Under the pieces are notes generated by a model, which was not told where the DNA came from, did not search any database, and saw only the letters and a list, made by a program, of their open reading frames with translations. Source: an uncultured Verrucomicrobiota bacterium (lineage in GTDB: Bacteria > Verrucomicrobiota > Verrucomicrobiia > Limisphaerales > JAJXZI01). From it: a stretch of 32,611 nucleotides of DNA. The DNA lies in contig CAINDV010000504.1 in the NCBI GenBank assembly GCA_903847485.1, positions 1 to 32,611 on the forward strand. The letters run 5' to 3'. The translations under genes and the position numbers were made by a program. Positions 9,048-18,707 of this stretch are shown piece after piece; the stretch's first letter is position 1, and each line of letters starts with the position of its first letter.

Positions 9048-10295
9048 TCATGCAATATGCTCGCCACGGGCATCCTTGGTCGGTTCCGCCGCAGAGTCTC
9101 GAGTCTTGCCAATCACACAGCTCGGTTCAGGGCCTTCTCCGAGGATCCAGCGATACAGCTCGATGGTCTGTCGGGCCAAAACCCCCCAGTCATATTTGCC
9201 AGCAACAAGTGCCTTAGCCCGTGCCCCCATCAAACTTAGCCGATCAGGGGTCAGAACGCAGGCAGACTGGAGCGCGCTCGCAACCCCATCCACATCGGCC
9301 TCAACCCACCAACCGCACTCATGCGAAACCAAGTCCGACCAAGGAGATGCTTTGGTTGCAATGACCGGGACTCCTGCGGCAAGTGCATCAAGTACAACCA
9401 TCGGAGATCCCTCGCTCAAGGAAGGTAACACCATCACCTCGGCAGCCGCAAAAGCGTCGCACTTCTTCTGCCCGAAGCATGGCGGGAGAACCGTGATTTG
9501 CTCATGCAGACCATATTGTCGCACCAAGGCCATGACCTCTGCCAAATGCCCAAACTCGTCGCTGCCGATGATAACCAGCAACCACTTACTAAAGCGCTCG
9601 CGATTTGCTAGAATCGCCTCGATGAGCACTGGTAGGCCCTTCTGCGGGGTGATCCTCCCCATAAAGAGCATGATCCGTTTCTCGCTGGGAATATTGTGTT
9701 GAGCCCGGAACTGAAGTGCGTCCTCGGAACCTGCGCGCCGCTCTCGCGACGCCCCATTTGGGATCAAAGCAATCGGCTGGGCCAGCGAAAATGATCTAAA
9801 GTCCTTAACTTCTTGTTCAGCCGTGGCATGAAGCGCAGCCGCTCCGTTCAGGTTAGCATTTTCGTAGAACCACAGTGACAACCTCTTTTTCCACCGACTC
9901 CGGCTCAACGCCCAAGCCGAGAGCGATCCATGAGGTGCAACGATTGTGGCGAACCGGGCCACGCGCCGCCAACGAACTATCGCTAGCGAGACGCCCGTCC
10001 AAATGCCGTGCGAATGCACAATCTCACAACCGTTGAGTAGCCCCATTCTTGCCGCGCGGATGAGTTCGTAGCTAAAGCCCTCCCTGACAAAGCCGGCACA
10101 CGAAAAGCGGCGCACGCAATCCATGGGCAAGCCCGCAACTCTCGCCCCCCATTCCGCACCTTCGTGATCATCCAAACACCAGACTTCAGCACTATATCCC
10201 AAGTCAATTTGAGCCTTGGCCAAGCTGGTCGCCACACGGCCAACTCCGAAGGATTCCGGACCGATTCTCGGAACAGCATGAATGATTCTTAGCAC
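9048..10295 (-). CDS. Glycosyltransferase family 4
   Basis: IVHSHGIWTGVSL...KRIMLFMGRITPQKGLPVLIEAI...VLPSLSEGSPMVVLDALAAGVPVIATKASPWSDLV. Confidence 0.9.
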   Translation of the reverse strand: MLRIIHAVPRIGPESFGVGRVATSLAKAQIDLGYSAEVWCLDDHEGAEWGARVAGLPMDCVRRFSCAGFVREGFSYELIRAARMGLLNGCEIVHSHGIWTGVSLAIVRWRRVARFATIVAPHGSLSAWALSRSRWKKRLSLWFYENANLNGAAALHATAEQEVKDFRSFSLAQPIALIPNGASRERRAGSEDALQFRAQHNIPSEKRIMLFMGRITPQKGLPVLIEAILANRERFSKWLLVIIGSDEFGHLAEVMALVRQYGLHEQITVLPPCFGQKKCDAFAAAEVMVLPSLSEGSPMVVLDALAAGVPVIATKASPWSDLVSHECGWWVEADVDGVASALQSACVLTPDRLSLMGARAKALVAGKYDWGVLARQTIELYRWILGEGPEPSCVIGKTRDSAAEPTKDARGEHIA

Positions 10296-10458
10296 CTTCT
10301 AATCCCCCTCCCTTCTATAGCTGCCAGCCTTCGCAGCCAGAACACGCAGCACGTCTTCCAAAGGTCTCGACTGGTTCTGTCGCCCCACGCGAAACGCCTC
10401 ACAAAGAGGTGCGCTGTGCCATCTCTGGAAATACCAACAGTAAATCACGATTCTTGTT

Positions 10459-11589
10459 CTACTGTTCTTGGGCACCTTTTGCCTCCAGCACCGATTCAAA
10501 TACCTTAAATGAATGTTCGATGTCGAGGTAGCGGCTCGCAAAGATTCTCGATTGCTCCCTCCACTTTAGCCGCTCAAGCTCATCAATACAACCCATCTCC
10601 CGCACCATACGCACGAATTCAGCCGCGTTTCTGCGCGGGAAAAATCGAATCGGACATCCAACGGCATCTTTTGCAAGATTACCGAAATCGGCCTCGATCA
10701 CTCCGCCGCCTTCGGCTATGGCTATACCGCCACAGCCTAGACATTCGGACAACGAGGTTGCTCCCGCTGGCTGCCATCCATCGAAGCGAGATACAAAGAT
10801 AGACACCGCAGCTTCCCGATACAAGCGCGCAAGCAATCCAAAAGAAACTTTGGACAAAATACGATCACCCCGGCTCGACTTCTGGATGGTTGCCACCAAT
10901 TGAGCGATAGATGGATCACGCGAAATCCGCAGAATCGGTATCGGTTCCCCTTGAAGCGCTTGGTAAATAAATGAGTCATCCCGAGTATAGTCACCAACCA
11001 CTAAGTAAAACTTGTCAGGTAATTCCATTTGCTCGGCTGACGCATCACTTCCAATGCTACAGAAAAAGTCCATATCTACGGTCACCGGCGAAGTCCAGAC
11101 ACGGCATGATGCATTAGCATGCTTGACAAATACCATTGCTGCGGTGCTAATTGCAACCACGTCGGTCGCCCCCCATACTCCGATCCTGTATGCAAGCACC
11201 CGCCACCAATGCCTCATAGCGGAACCATCAGGTGACGGACCTGAAAAAATCACGAGTATGCGTTGAGCGGAGGGTCGAAAAAGTCGCGCAAAGCCCAGCA
11301 ACAAACACCCCGGCGAGGGATACCCAAACACTGTTGCAGCCTGCCAAAAGCGGCGAAACCATTGGGTGAAGCCAATTTGGCTAACATGTTGCTTGCCGTT
11401 TTCATGGATGGAGAGCTCGGCATTTGTGAATACAACCAGTTTAGTTTGCCTCAACAAACGTGCGCCAAAGCCGAGCCCGTGTATGTGATGACGGGGTTCG
11501 GTACTCGTTCGCATTTCGCACGTTGTCGCCAGATTGACCTGATCAACAACTCGATGCGCGACCACTATTGAGGAAATGTGATTATGCAT
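10459..11589 (-). CDS. Divergent GT-B-fold glycosyltransferase
   Basis: VWTSPVTVDMDFF...KFYLVVGDYTRDDSFIYQAL...AAVSIFVSRFDGWQPAGATSLSECLGCGGIAIAEGGGVIEADFG; C-terminal GT4-like organisation but weakly typical. Confidence 0.65.
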   Translation of the reverse strand: MHNHISSIVVAHRVVDQVNLATTCEMRTSTEPRHHIHGLGFGARLLRQTKLVVFTNAELSIHENGKQHVSQIGFTQWFRRFWQAATVFGYPSPGCLLLGFARLFRPSAQRILVIFSGPSPDGSAMRHWWRVLAYRIGVWGATDVVAISTAAMVFVKHANASCRVWTSPVTVDMDFFCSIGSDASAEQMELPDKFYLVVGDYTRDDSFIYQALQGEPIPILRISRDPSIAQLVATIQKSSRGDRILSKVSFGLLARLYREAAVSIFVSRFDGWQPAGATSLSECLGCGGIAIAEGGGVIEADFGNLAKDAVGCPIRFFPRRNAAEFVRMVREMGCIDELERLKWREQSRIFASRYLDIEHSFKVFESVLEAKGAQEQ

Positions 11590-11807
11590 GGGTTAGAAAG
11601 TTTGACAAGCAATCTTTTCCGCGCGGGCCATTCAGGCGAAGTTAGTCTGCCCTTGTGCAAGTTGCATATGAACTCAATGAGCACAGGTTGTCGCAAGCAA
11701 GCAAAACGTTACGCCCCGAATTTGAATAGAACAGTTAATTTGCACCCAGTGGCTTCGGTTGCGGTTTCAAACACTACCGTTGCGAAGACTCTTCAGAATA
11801 AAAAGTC

Positions 11808-13286
11808 TTAACCCGCGCGCTTTCGAGTCGCGCTCAAGCGTGCAGACTCCGATACAGCCAAGCAGAGCACCCAAAACAGCCAGAACGGCTTGTAGTTGAC
11901 AGCCGATAGTGACAAAAACAAACAGAACAATATGGCATAGCCCACAAAATACGAAGCCAAATCATCGCCCGGCCGCGCTTTGATCAAACGATATATTGGC
12001 CAGAAAAACAAACAACTAAACCATAGCATCCCAGGAACTCCTGCCATCATTCCAAAATCCAACCATACATTATGTGCGCAAAAAATTTGGTAATCTCTGT
12101 TCATTGGATTTTCTTCAATAGGTCCAATGAGTGGATTTTGCCTGATTGCCTCGAATGCGGTTGTCCAGACATCGTTGCGACTGGTTAGTATGGACATATC
12201 AGCTTGCTTTTGTGTGAAAAATCGCAGCGCTTCAAGCCTTGTCCCCAGACCCCTCTGTAGCCCTGAGCTAAAAACAACTATTGCCAGGATCAGTATGATT
12301 CCCACGAGCCGATATAGTGTTCTTCGTTTCTTCAGAGAGAAAGCGAACAAGGTAATAAAGCCCATGACATAGGCGACGAATCCTCCCCGAGACATGGCTC
12401 CTATACAGGCGGGTAAAGCGAGAAAGGCGCTCAGGAAGGCTATGCCGGTTACACCTGCCCGTGTTCGCCATGGAGCGCGGCGGATACCATCGCTGAGTGC
12501 CAGTGCTATCATGACCCACGTCATTAACGCAAGCATGGCACCGGCGTAGTTTATGTCACCTCGACCGGCACCAAAACCTTCCTCTCCGCGCTCTGACTCA
12601 CTAGCAGTATAGCCCTGAACATCAATGTTAGTGCCATGTAACACGAACCCGACGATTAGTGGCATGAAACCGAGTGCCATGCAAAACAGAGCTAAGTGAA
12701 ATCTGTTATGTATCCTGCCAATGTAGTAGGACGCAATCAACCCTATGATCAGTGACAAGGCAAGATATATATGCAAAGCTACCGTTCCATATTTGACAAA
12801 ATCCAGGGCATAAATATATAAAACACCCGGAAGCCAAAGATAAAGGATGCTTTTAATGCCTGGCCACGTGCTTTTGCTCGGGGCCAACATCACCTGAATT
12901 GAGCAGGCAATACAAAGCGTCTGGGTCGCGGTAATTGGCCACCCGGGAGGATCCATAACACATTGCGACGTTATTAATGCGGTCAATGCAGCGAGTGGAG
13001 ATGCCATGCTGAAAAAGCATTCAACAAGCAAGATGGCTGCGCCAGCTCGCGCATTCACTGCATCTATAGTCATCAAACTAGCCCCTATCACAGTGAACCC
13101 TACCAAAAGAACTTCCTTCCAAGACATTGCCCAATCTTGCGCAACAAGAAAAGCCGGGCGCAATGTGCCCGCAGTTGATCCTGGAACGTCCACCGAGGCT
13201 GCCCCAAGTCGGCGAGATGCGCCAGGTAATGGGCCACCAGGCTGCTTCACAGAAGCTAATCTATTCGCGAGGTATTGAAAGGGCAT
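11808..13286 (-). CDS. wzy: O-antigen ligase/polymerase-like multispanning membrane protein (Wzy/WaaL type)
   Basis: Many hydrophobic segments and a large loop with RNDVWTTAFEAIRQNPLIGPIEENPMNRDYQIFCAHNVWLDFGMMAGVPGMLWF, typical of the Wzy_C/O-antigen ligase family. Confidence 0.8.
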   Translation of the reverse strand: MPFQYLANRLASVKQPGGPLPGASRRLGAASVDVPGSTAGTLRPAFLVAQDWAMSWKEVLLVGFTVIGASLMTIDAVNARAGAAILLVECFFSMASPLAALTALITSQCVMDPPGWPITATQTLCIACSIQVMLAPSKSTWPGIKSILYLWLPGVLYIYALDFVKYGTVALHIYLALSLIIGLIASYYIGRIHNRFHLALFCMALGFMPLIVGFVLHGTNIDVQGYTASESERGEEGFGAGRGDINYAGAMLALMTWVMIALALSDGIRRAPWRTRAGVTGIAFLSAFLALPACIGAMSRGGFVAYVMGFITLFAFSLKKRRTLYRLVGIILILAIVVFSSGLQRGLGTRLEALRFFTQKQADMSILTSRNDVWTTAFEAIRQNPLIGPIEENPMNRDYQIFCAHNVWLDFGMMAGVPGMLWFSCLFFWPIYRLIKARPGDDLASYFVGYAILFCLFLSLSAVNYKPFWLFWVLCLAVSESARLSATRKRAG

Positions 13287-13398
13287 AATTTGCGTTCAGC
13301 TTCATCGAAGAAACTCGGTTGGTAAGTGTTCATGCTATACTCACTGCACAACTCATGCCAACATGTTGTTAGATAACGCCTTGTTTATTCAAACAGCC

Positions 13399-14292
13399 CT
13401 AACGGGTTTTCCTCAAATCAACAGGCGTGAAAAAGCGCCGATCATAGCGCGGGGTTAACAACCTTTGTATATCAAATGGCATCATAGCTCGAACTCTATG
13501 ACGTTTGGCACCCAGCAACATCCGGGCAAGACGCTGAACTGCTCGCTGAACGGTCGAAGTTGGGGGCCGTATTTCGTGGCCCGTCCAGCACGTGACATAG
13601 TCACTTTGCTGCGGCTTGCATTGGAACGGCATCACGGTATCCACTTTGCGTCCAAGCACAAACAGATTCGTGTGGCAATGATTAACCAGCGTGACCCGAC
13701 AACCGACCTCCGCCGGGTCACGCACCGACCACCAGGTTGCGTTCCGTCTTTCTTCCATCAAAAGTGCTGCTTCCATCTTAAAACCATTAGCGGGAGCAAA
13801 GACTCTGAAAAGCAGTTCAGGACCAAACTGATAAAAGCCGTGTCCCACATAATTGTTGCAAGGACTTAGGACAACCAAATGTCCTCCAACCTTAACCATT
13901 TCCATGCAGTTCTTCATGGCGGTGGGAAAGTCGAATATGTGCTCCAAGGAACCCCCATCAATAACCAGCGAGTATTTTTCTTTATGCTGTTCCGGGATCG
14001 GCAGGTTCATATCGTGAACAAACGTCGCTTTTTCGTATGGGGAGAAGTCGAAGGAATGAACACTTTTTGCACCCAAATAGTTCAAAAATGTTTCTGCAAA
14101 CACTGGAGGTTTGCTAAACATCGAATCAAGCGATATTTCGTCAATCCTCTCATTGAAATATGCAAAATTCTCTTTGAGATCGTCTTTTGTTAGGTGCAAA
14201 CCCTGTCTGCCAATGGTTGCGGTCGTGGAAAAATCAATTCCACGCCTTTTCAACCAAAGCATTAATCGTGTAGATTGAAAGTTTAAGCCCAC
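13399..14292 (-). CDS. SAM-dependent methyltransferase-like protein
   Basis: SLVIDGGSLEHIFDFPTAMKNCMEMVKVGGHLVVLSPCNNYVGHGFYQFGPELLFRVF resembles methyltransferase motifs II/III; the N-terminal SAM motif is weak. Confidence 0.6.
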   Translation of the reverse strand: MGLNFQSTRLMLWLKRRGIDFSTTATIGRQGLHLTKDDLKENFAYFNERIDEISLDSMFSKPPVFAETFLNYLGAKSVHSFDFSPYEKATFVHDMNLPIPEQHKEKYSLVIDGGSLEHIFDFPTAMKNCMEMVKVGGHLVVLSPCNNYVGHGFYQFGPELLFRVFAPANGFKMEAALLMEERRNATWWSVRDPAEVGCRVTLVNHCHTNLFVLGRKVDTVMPFQCKPQQSDYVTCWTGHEIRPPTSTVQRAVQRLARMLLGAKRHRVRAMMPFDIQRLLTPRYDRRFFTPVDLRKTR

Positions 14293-14751
14293 TTTGTCAT
14301 TGTTCTGTTATTTGTGAGAACCACGCTTTGTAGCATGGCTAGCCATTGTTCGCGCGTGCCTTATGTGTTATGCGGGGTAATCCCATCCTGCAAATGGTTG
14401 CTATCAGGCATGTTTGATTTATGCCCACCACTGTTTTGGTTCAGCGTGAATGTCCCTTTTGCGATTGAGGCGTAAGAGACTATTCCGGTTTGTTTTTTAG
14501 TTTGTTTAACGATGGATTTTTCGCTTTGTGGTCGTGCCCGCAGTGTTAAAATAAACTCTATAGAAATGTTTAGCGAGAAGTTGCCTAGGTTAGTATTCTT
14601 AGGGCGGACAAGACCTCGCAATAACCGCAGTCATAAGCATCAACTCCGAAAGTCCCCCAACTGGGGAATTCAGGCTACTGACTGCATCAGCGTTGTGCTG
14701 TGCAGAAATTGATGACCCTGTAAAATGCGGACAATAATGTGCCTTCCATAA

Positions 14752-15927
14752 CTACATTTGATCCAACAAACTAATATAATGTTCGTAATATGCGTGCTCC
14801 ATGCTCTCGGCGCTAAAACTGGACCGCCAACGAGCATACGCTTGTTCTGAAATCTGCTGATGTAATTTGGGATATTGCATCAGCAAAGAAATAGCATCCG
14901 CAATTGCCTTAACGTCTCTTTCCACTAGGATTCCCTCCGAGCCATTTCGTATGATTGCCGGGATACCGCCCACGCTCGTAGCGATGACCGGCACGCCTCC
15001 AGCCATGGCCTCCAGAATGGCCATGGGCATGCCTTCATTTCCTGCAGACGGCAAGACCAATGCATGTAGCAGTCTGAATGCCTGTTCCTGCACGTTATCC
15101 ACCCAATTCAAATAAGTCACATATTCTGAACGTTTGCTCGCCCATTCTGCAACAATTTTGGCGTCACGCCCATTTCCGGCGATGAGAAATCCCACGTCTT
15201 TCCCTTGCTTCCTTAGATTATCAACCGACTGTGCCGTCAACTGCCATCCCTTGTCCGGGACCAGGGCTCCAACGTGACCGACCATGAACCGTCCAGCGCC
15301 CCGTCCTTGCCGATTATGGTTTGGGACGCCATCTACCCCGTTGGCAATATAGGTGAACCGCTCCTTCATCACGCCAAAAAAGTCCGATGCGGCAGCCGGC
15401 GTGAATGGATCTACTGTGACAAAGCTATCTGCCAGCTTTTCAGATCTGCGAACCCACCACGAATGAATCTTACGGCGGAGAGGTTGCTGCCGCAGAGGAA
15501 CTGCGTTTTGCAGGCCGTGGAAGGTGACAATTGTGCAGCGTTTTTTATTTTTATTACCCAGAGGCAGCAAAGCACCAGCCAAAGACGGGTCGTGAAAGTG
15601 CAGCACGTTCGGATGAAACTCCGCAACAGCGTGGCTGATCGGGCCGGAAATGAACCGCTCCATGATATTCAGCCAAACCATAGAAACCCCGCTGGAGGCA
15701 AACGGCATTCTCACGATCCGATGATCGTGGCGGTCCAACCACTTCGGTTTGGCTTGTGCTTTTGCCAGGCCAATGCACAAACAAACGCTGTGATTTTGCT
15801 GTAGCTGATGCGCTGCCAGCGTGGAGATCACACTCGCAACACCTGTTTCAGGCGATAACGCAACATGCATGATCCGCAGTCTTTGGGGTGACGGGTTTTG
15901 ATGGACGTTTTGGGAGGCGGTCTGCAT
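14752..15927 (-). CDS. Glycosyltransferase family 4
   Basis: MHVALSPETGVASVISTLAAHQLQQNHSVCLCIG...FMVGHVGALVPDKGWQLTAQSV...VLPSAGNEGMPMAILEAMAGGVPVIATSVGGIPAIIRNGSEGILVE. Confidence 0.92.
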   Translation of the reverse strand: MQTASQNVHQNPSPQRLRIMHVALSPETGVASVISTLAAHQLQQNHSVCLCIGLAKAQAKPKWLDRHDHRIVRMPFASSGVSMVWLNIMERFISGPISHAVAEFHPNVLHFHDPSLAGALLPLGNKNKKRCTIVTFHGLQNAVPLRQQPLRRKIHSWWVRRSEKLADSFVTVDPFTPAAASDFFGVMKERFTYIANGVDGVPNHNRQGRGAGRFMVGHVGALVPDKGWQLTAQSVDNLRKQGKDVGFLIAGNGRDAKIVAEWASKRSEYVTYLNWVDNVQEQAFRLLHALVLPSAGNEGMPMAILEAMAGGVPVIATSVGGIPAIIRNGSEGILVERDVKAIADAISLLMQYPKLHQQISEQAYARWRSSFSAESMEHAYYEHYISLLDQM

Positions 15928-15999
15928 AAGATCAAGACTTCAGTCCATCAAGTCAGCACCGAATGGTAATGCATGCTTTGCCGCAGTTGCATGCCCCAT

Positions 16000-16436
16000 T
16001 CAACTTAACCAGACGGAGACACAGATTTCCAAATGATTTGGCGAGTGGAACGCCAGCGGCAGGAACACAATTGAGGAACTCCTCGGGGCCTGCATCACCT
16101 CGTCTTTGGGCGCAAACAGCACGCGCACGTGTTCGTTCATCATGCCAGACCGGCTGAAGAAACCCAAAGTGTTCGGGGTATAGCAGGCAAACCGCACCGG
16201 CTTTTGGCAAAGCGCCAGGCACCGGGCCAGGTTGGCGACGGCGTCCTGATTCATCATTTCGTAAATGGATCCCGCGAAATGACTAATCGGGCTTTGGGGC
16301 GGCTCAACCCCTTCCGGCGCGTTCTCCAGATCCACCTGCGACACCGCATGCGCCAGCATATCAGAATCCCCCCCCGCCGCCTGCGAAAATGTTCCGCCGC
16401 CGCAGGCGTTATGGTCACCAGTCGTTTGGCGCGGTT
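16000..16436 (-). pseudogene. Truncated, frameshifted glycosyltransferase-like fragment
   Basis: NRAKRLVTITPAAAEHFRRRRGG in one minus frame, then DMLAHAVSQVDLENAPEGVEPPQSPISHFAGSIYEMMNQDAVANLARCLALCQKPVRFACYTPNTLGFFSRSGMMNEHVRVLFAPKDEVMQAPRSSSIVFLPLAFHSPNHLEI in another (16000-16359). The shift falls at the C8 run 16368-16375; nine residues in the run would restore one frame. Confidence 0.55.
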
Positions 16437-17488
16437 TAAAACAGGCCTTCGTCCTTCATCACGCAGACCATTTCGTGAACTCTGGTCCGCATCGTGTGTC
16501 GCTCTAGCGCCCTTTGGAGTCCGGAACCTGCAATTCTTTCGCGGCTTCGATTGTTCGCAAGGTAGAATCGCACCTTGTCGGCGGCTTCCCCTGCCGTGGA
16601 GAATGTTTCCACGTCCTGGCCTATGCGAAAGCACTCCGACACAGCCGGCAGTGCCTGAATGAGCTGAAAACAGCCGCTCCCGCAGGTCTCAAAGGCCCTC
16701 ATGTTTAGACTGTAAAGGGACTGCAAGTGAAGGAGGTTCATAGCGACTTTGGAAGAAGCATTGATTCGGTTAATCTGCTCATGCTCGAGTTGAGTCTTGT
16801 GCCTAAAATTGGAAATCGCGTGAGGATACTTCCGGGCCAACGCGCCCAGGTTCCACGGTCTTCTGAGTGAAACAAACGGCCCGTAGAAGCGGCATTTGAA
16901 CGTCCCTTTTCCCAACTCAAGCGAGAGTTCATCGAAAAATGCATTTCGATTTGGATAGGGATTCCCAACGAAGGATACGTCAATACTCGGTGTGATGTGC
17001 TCGATCGGCTGATACCAGCATTCATCATAAGCCAGGAAAATGTGTCTGCAGCGCACGCCCGCCGTTTGGAGCGCTTCCCTGTCTTCCCCCTCAAAGAAGA
17101 AGAGGTAGTCGCTCAATTTCGCCCGATCCATGCCGCGCTCCACCAGCGCACACGAATCCATAAACCAAGTAACCAGGGGACATCCCACTTCAGCTTTTAG
17201 CTGTTGCATTCGCTCAAAGGGAATCGCGTCACCCTTGATCACGATCACGGCTGACGCATTCTTGCTCTCCTTGAGAACCTCCCCAAGCAGGCGTTCATTT
17301 TTGTCGTGGCGATAATCCTCCCAACATTTTGGCAGCGCAGCGCGCAGGAACCTGTGGTGGATGCTTCTCGGTCCTTCATCATATTCAAAGGCGAGGGATT
17401 CGAACCCGTTGGATCGAAATCCCCTGGCGACACTTGTCGTATAATGGCCGCAAGGGGGACCCATGATGATGATTTTTTTTTTATGCAT
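16436..17488 (-). CDS. CgeB-like (spore protein YkvP/CgeB type) glycosyltransferase
   Basis: MHKKKIIIMGPPCGHYTTSVARGF...YLFFFEGEDREALQTAGV...DVSFVGNPYPNRNAFFDEL...INRINASSKVAMNLLHLQSLYSLNMRAFETCGSGCFQLIQ. Start trimmed to ATG 17488, overlapping the upstream stop. Confidence 0.78.
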   Translation of the reverse strand: MHKKKIIIMGPPCGHYTTSVARGFRSNGFESLAFEYDEGPRSIHHRFLRAALPKCWEDYRHDKNERLLGEVLKESKNASAVIVIKGDAIPFERMQQLKAEVGCPLVTWFMDSCALVERGMDRAKLSDYLFFFEGEDREALQTAGVRCRHIFLAYDECWYQPIEHITPSIDVSFVGNPYPNRNAFFDELSLELGKGTFKCRFYGPFVSLRRPWNLGALARKYPHAISNFRHKTQLEHEQINRINASSKVAMNLLHLQSLYSLNMRAFETCGSGCFQLIQALPAVSECFRIGQDVETFSTAGEAADKVRFYLANNRSRERIAGSGLQRALERHTMRTRVHEMVCVMKDEGLF

Positions 17489-18602
17489 AAATACCCGCCT
17501 TCCGCAACTCCTCCAGAGAAAGCTCGTAACGGTCTTCAAAAGTCTGTTCCAATGCCCACGCAACATAATCCTTTAGGCCATCTTCGAAATTGATTTTGGG
17601 TTGCCAGTTCAATAATTGTCTTGCAATGTGGATATCAGCCAGACCACCTCGCACATCGCCCCGGCGCGTCTTTCCGGTGATTCTCGTCCCCGACCGAGAC
17701 GAGCAGGCGGTAATTATTGCCTGGGCAAGCTCACTGATGGAAACCGTGGTCCCGCTGCCGATGTTGGCGATAACCGACTGCTGTTTGTCCAACGCCCTCA
17801 CAACTGCATCATTAACATCTTCCACATGCACAAAATCCCGCAGAATATTCCCATCCTCATACAAATCCAGCGTCTCGCCGAGGCGTGCGCGGTTTATGAA
17901 AACCCCCAGCACCCCCGTATAGGGGTTGTTCAAAGCCTGGCCTGGCCCATAAACATTGAACAGGCGGAGGATCGAACATCGTAGTGATGAACTGTTCTCC
18001 ACAACCCTTGCCATCTGCTCTTGAGCCAGCTTACTCAAGCCATAAATAGAGGTCGGCTCCAAGGACTCAGTTTCCGCTGTTGGCAGGAGTTCAGACAGAT
18101 GTTCGCCACACTTCGGGCAGATTGGATTCCAATTGTCCGGCGTGGCATGGGAATAACGACGTGCCGGGGCATGGACTGGCCCACATTTCACGCAGCCCCA
18201 TGTTCCCTCGCCATAAACCGCGCGGGATGAAGTGAGGACGAGTTGTTCAATCCCGGCTTGAATGGCCGCCTCAATGATGGTTGCCGTTCCGGTTACATTT
18301 ACATCCATGTATCTGCGAATTTCATACATTGATTGGCCAGTTCCCGTTTCACTGGCCAGATGAACGATTACTTGCATCTCATGGACGGCTCGGTGGCATA
18401 TCTCCGGCTGGCATACCGACCCTTGAATGAACTCTACACTGGCGTCGCTGATCCAGCTCAGGTCTGGACTTGTGCCATGCACTTGGGGGGCTAAATTATC
18501 CAAAATCCGCACCCTTAAGCCCATTTTCCTAAGGCGCAGGCAGAGCTTCCGGCCAATAAAACCGCAGCCACCAGTTACTAAAATACCTCTCTTCGAGCTC
18601 AT
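17481..18602 (-). CDS. NAD-dependent epimerase/dehydratase with CxxC...CxxC zinc-ribbon-like insertion (dTDP-L-rhamnose 4-epimerase-like subgroup)
   Basis: ILVTGGCGFIGRKLCLRLRKMG...SSRAVYGEGTWGCVKCGPVHAPARRYSHATPDNWNPICPKCGEHLSELLPTAE...SIYGLSKLAQEQM...FNVYGPGQALNNPYTGV. Confidence 0.88.
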   Translation of the reverse strand: MSSKRGILVTGGCGFIGRKLCLRLRKMGLRVRILDNLAPQVHGTSPDLSWISDASVEFIQGSVCQPEICHRAVHEMQVIVHLASETGTGQSMYEIRRYMDVNVTGTATIIEAAIQAGIEQLVLTSSRAVYGEGTWGCVKCGPVHAPARRYSHATPDNWNPICPKCGEHLSELLPTAETESLEPTSIYGLSKLAQEQMARVVENSSSLRCSILRLFNVYGPGQALNNPYTGVLGVFINRARLGETLDLYEDGNILRDFVHVEDVNDAVVRALDKQQSVIANIGSGTTVSISELAQAIITACSSRSGTRITGKTRRGDVRGGLADIHIARQLLNWQPKINFEDGLKDYVAWALEQTFEDRYELSLEELRKAGIYA

Positions 18603-18707
18603 CGACTCGTCAACTAGGACAAAAGCTTATCTCTATCGTTGTTTACGGTTGTGGCAGGAACCTTTCGGTGATCAGTGTTCGGGGCCGGTTTTTTGCTCGT
18701 TTGGTTC

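Noticed and set aside
11785-11809. AAGACT...AGTCTT inverted repeat at the 3' end of the Wzy-like gene
   Set aside because: Only 6-bp AT-rich arms with a 13-nt loop overlapping the stop codon; too weak to call a terminator.
14361-14621. 86-aa minus-strand ORF in the AT-rich gap
   Set aside because: No recognisable motif or supporting gene context; insufficient evidence.
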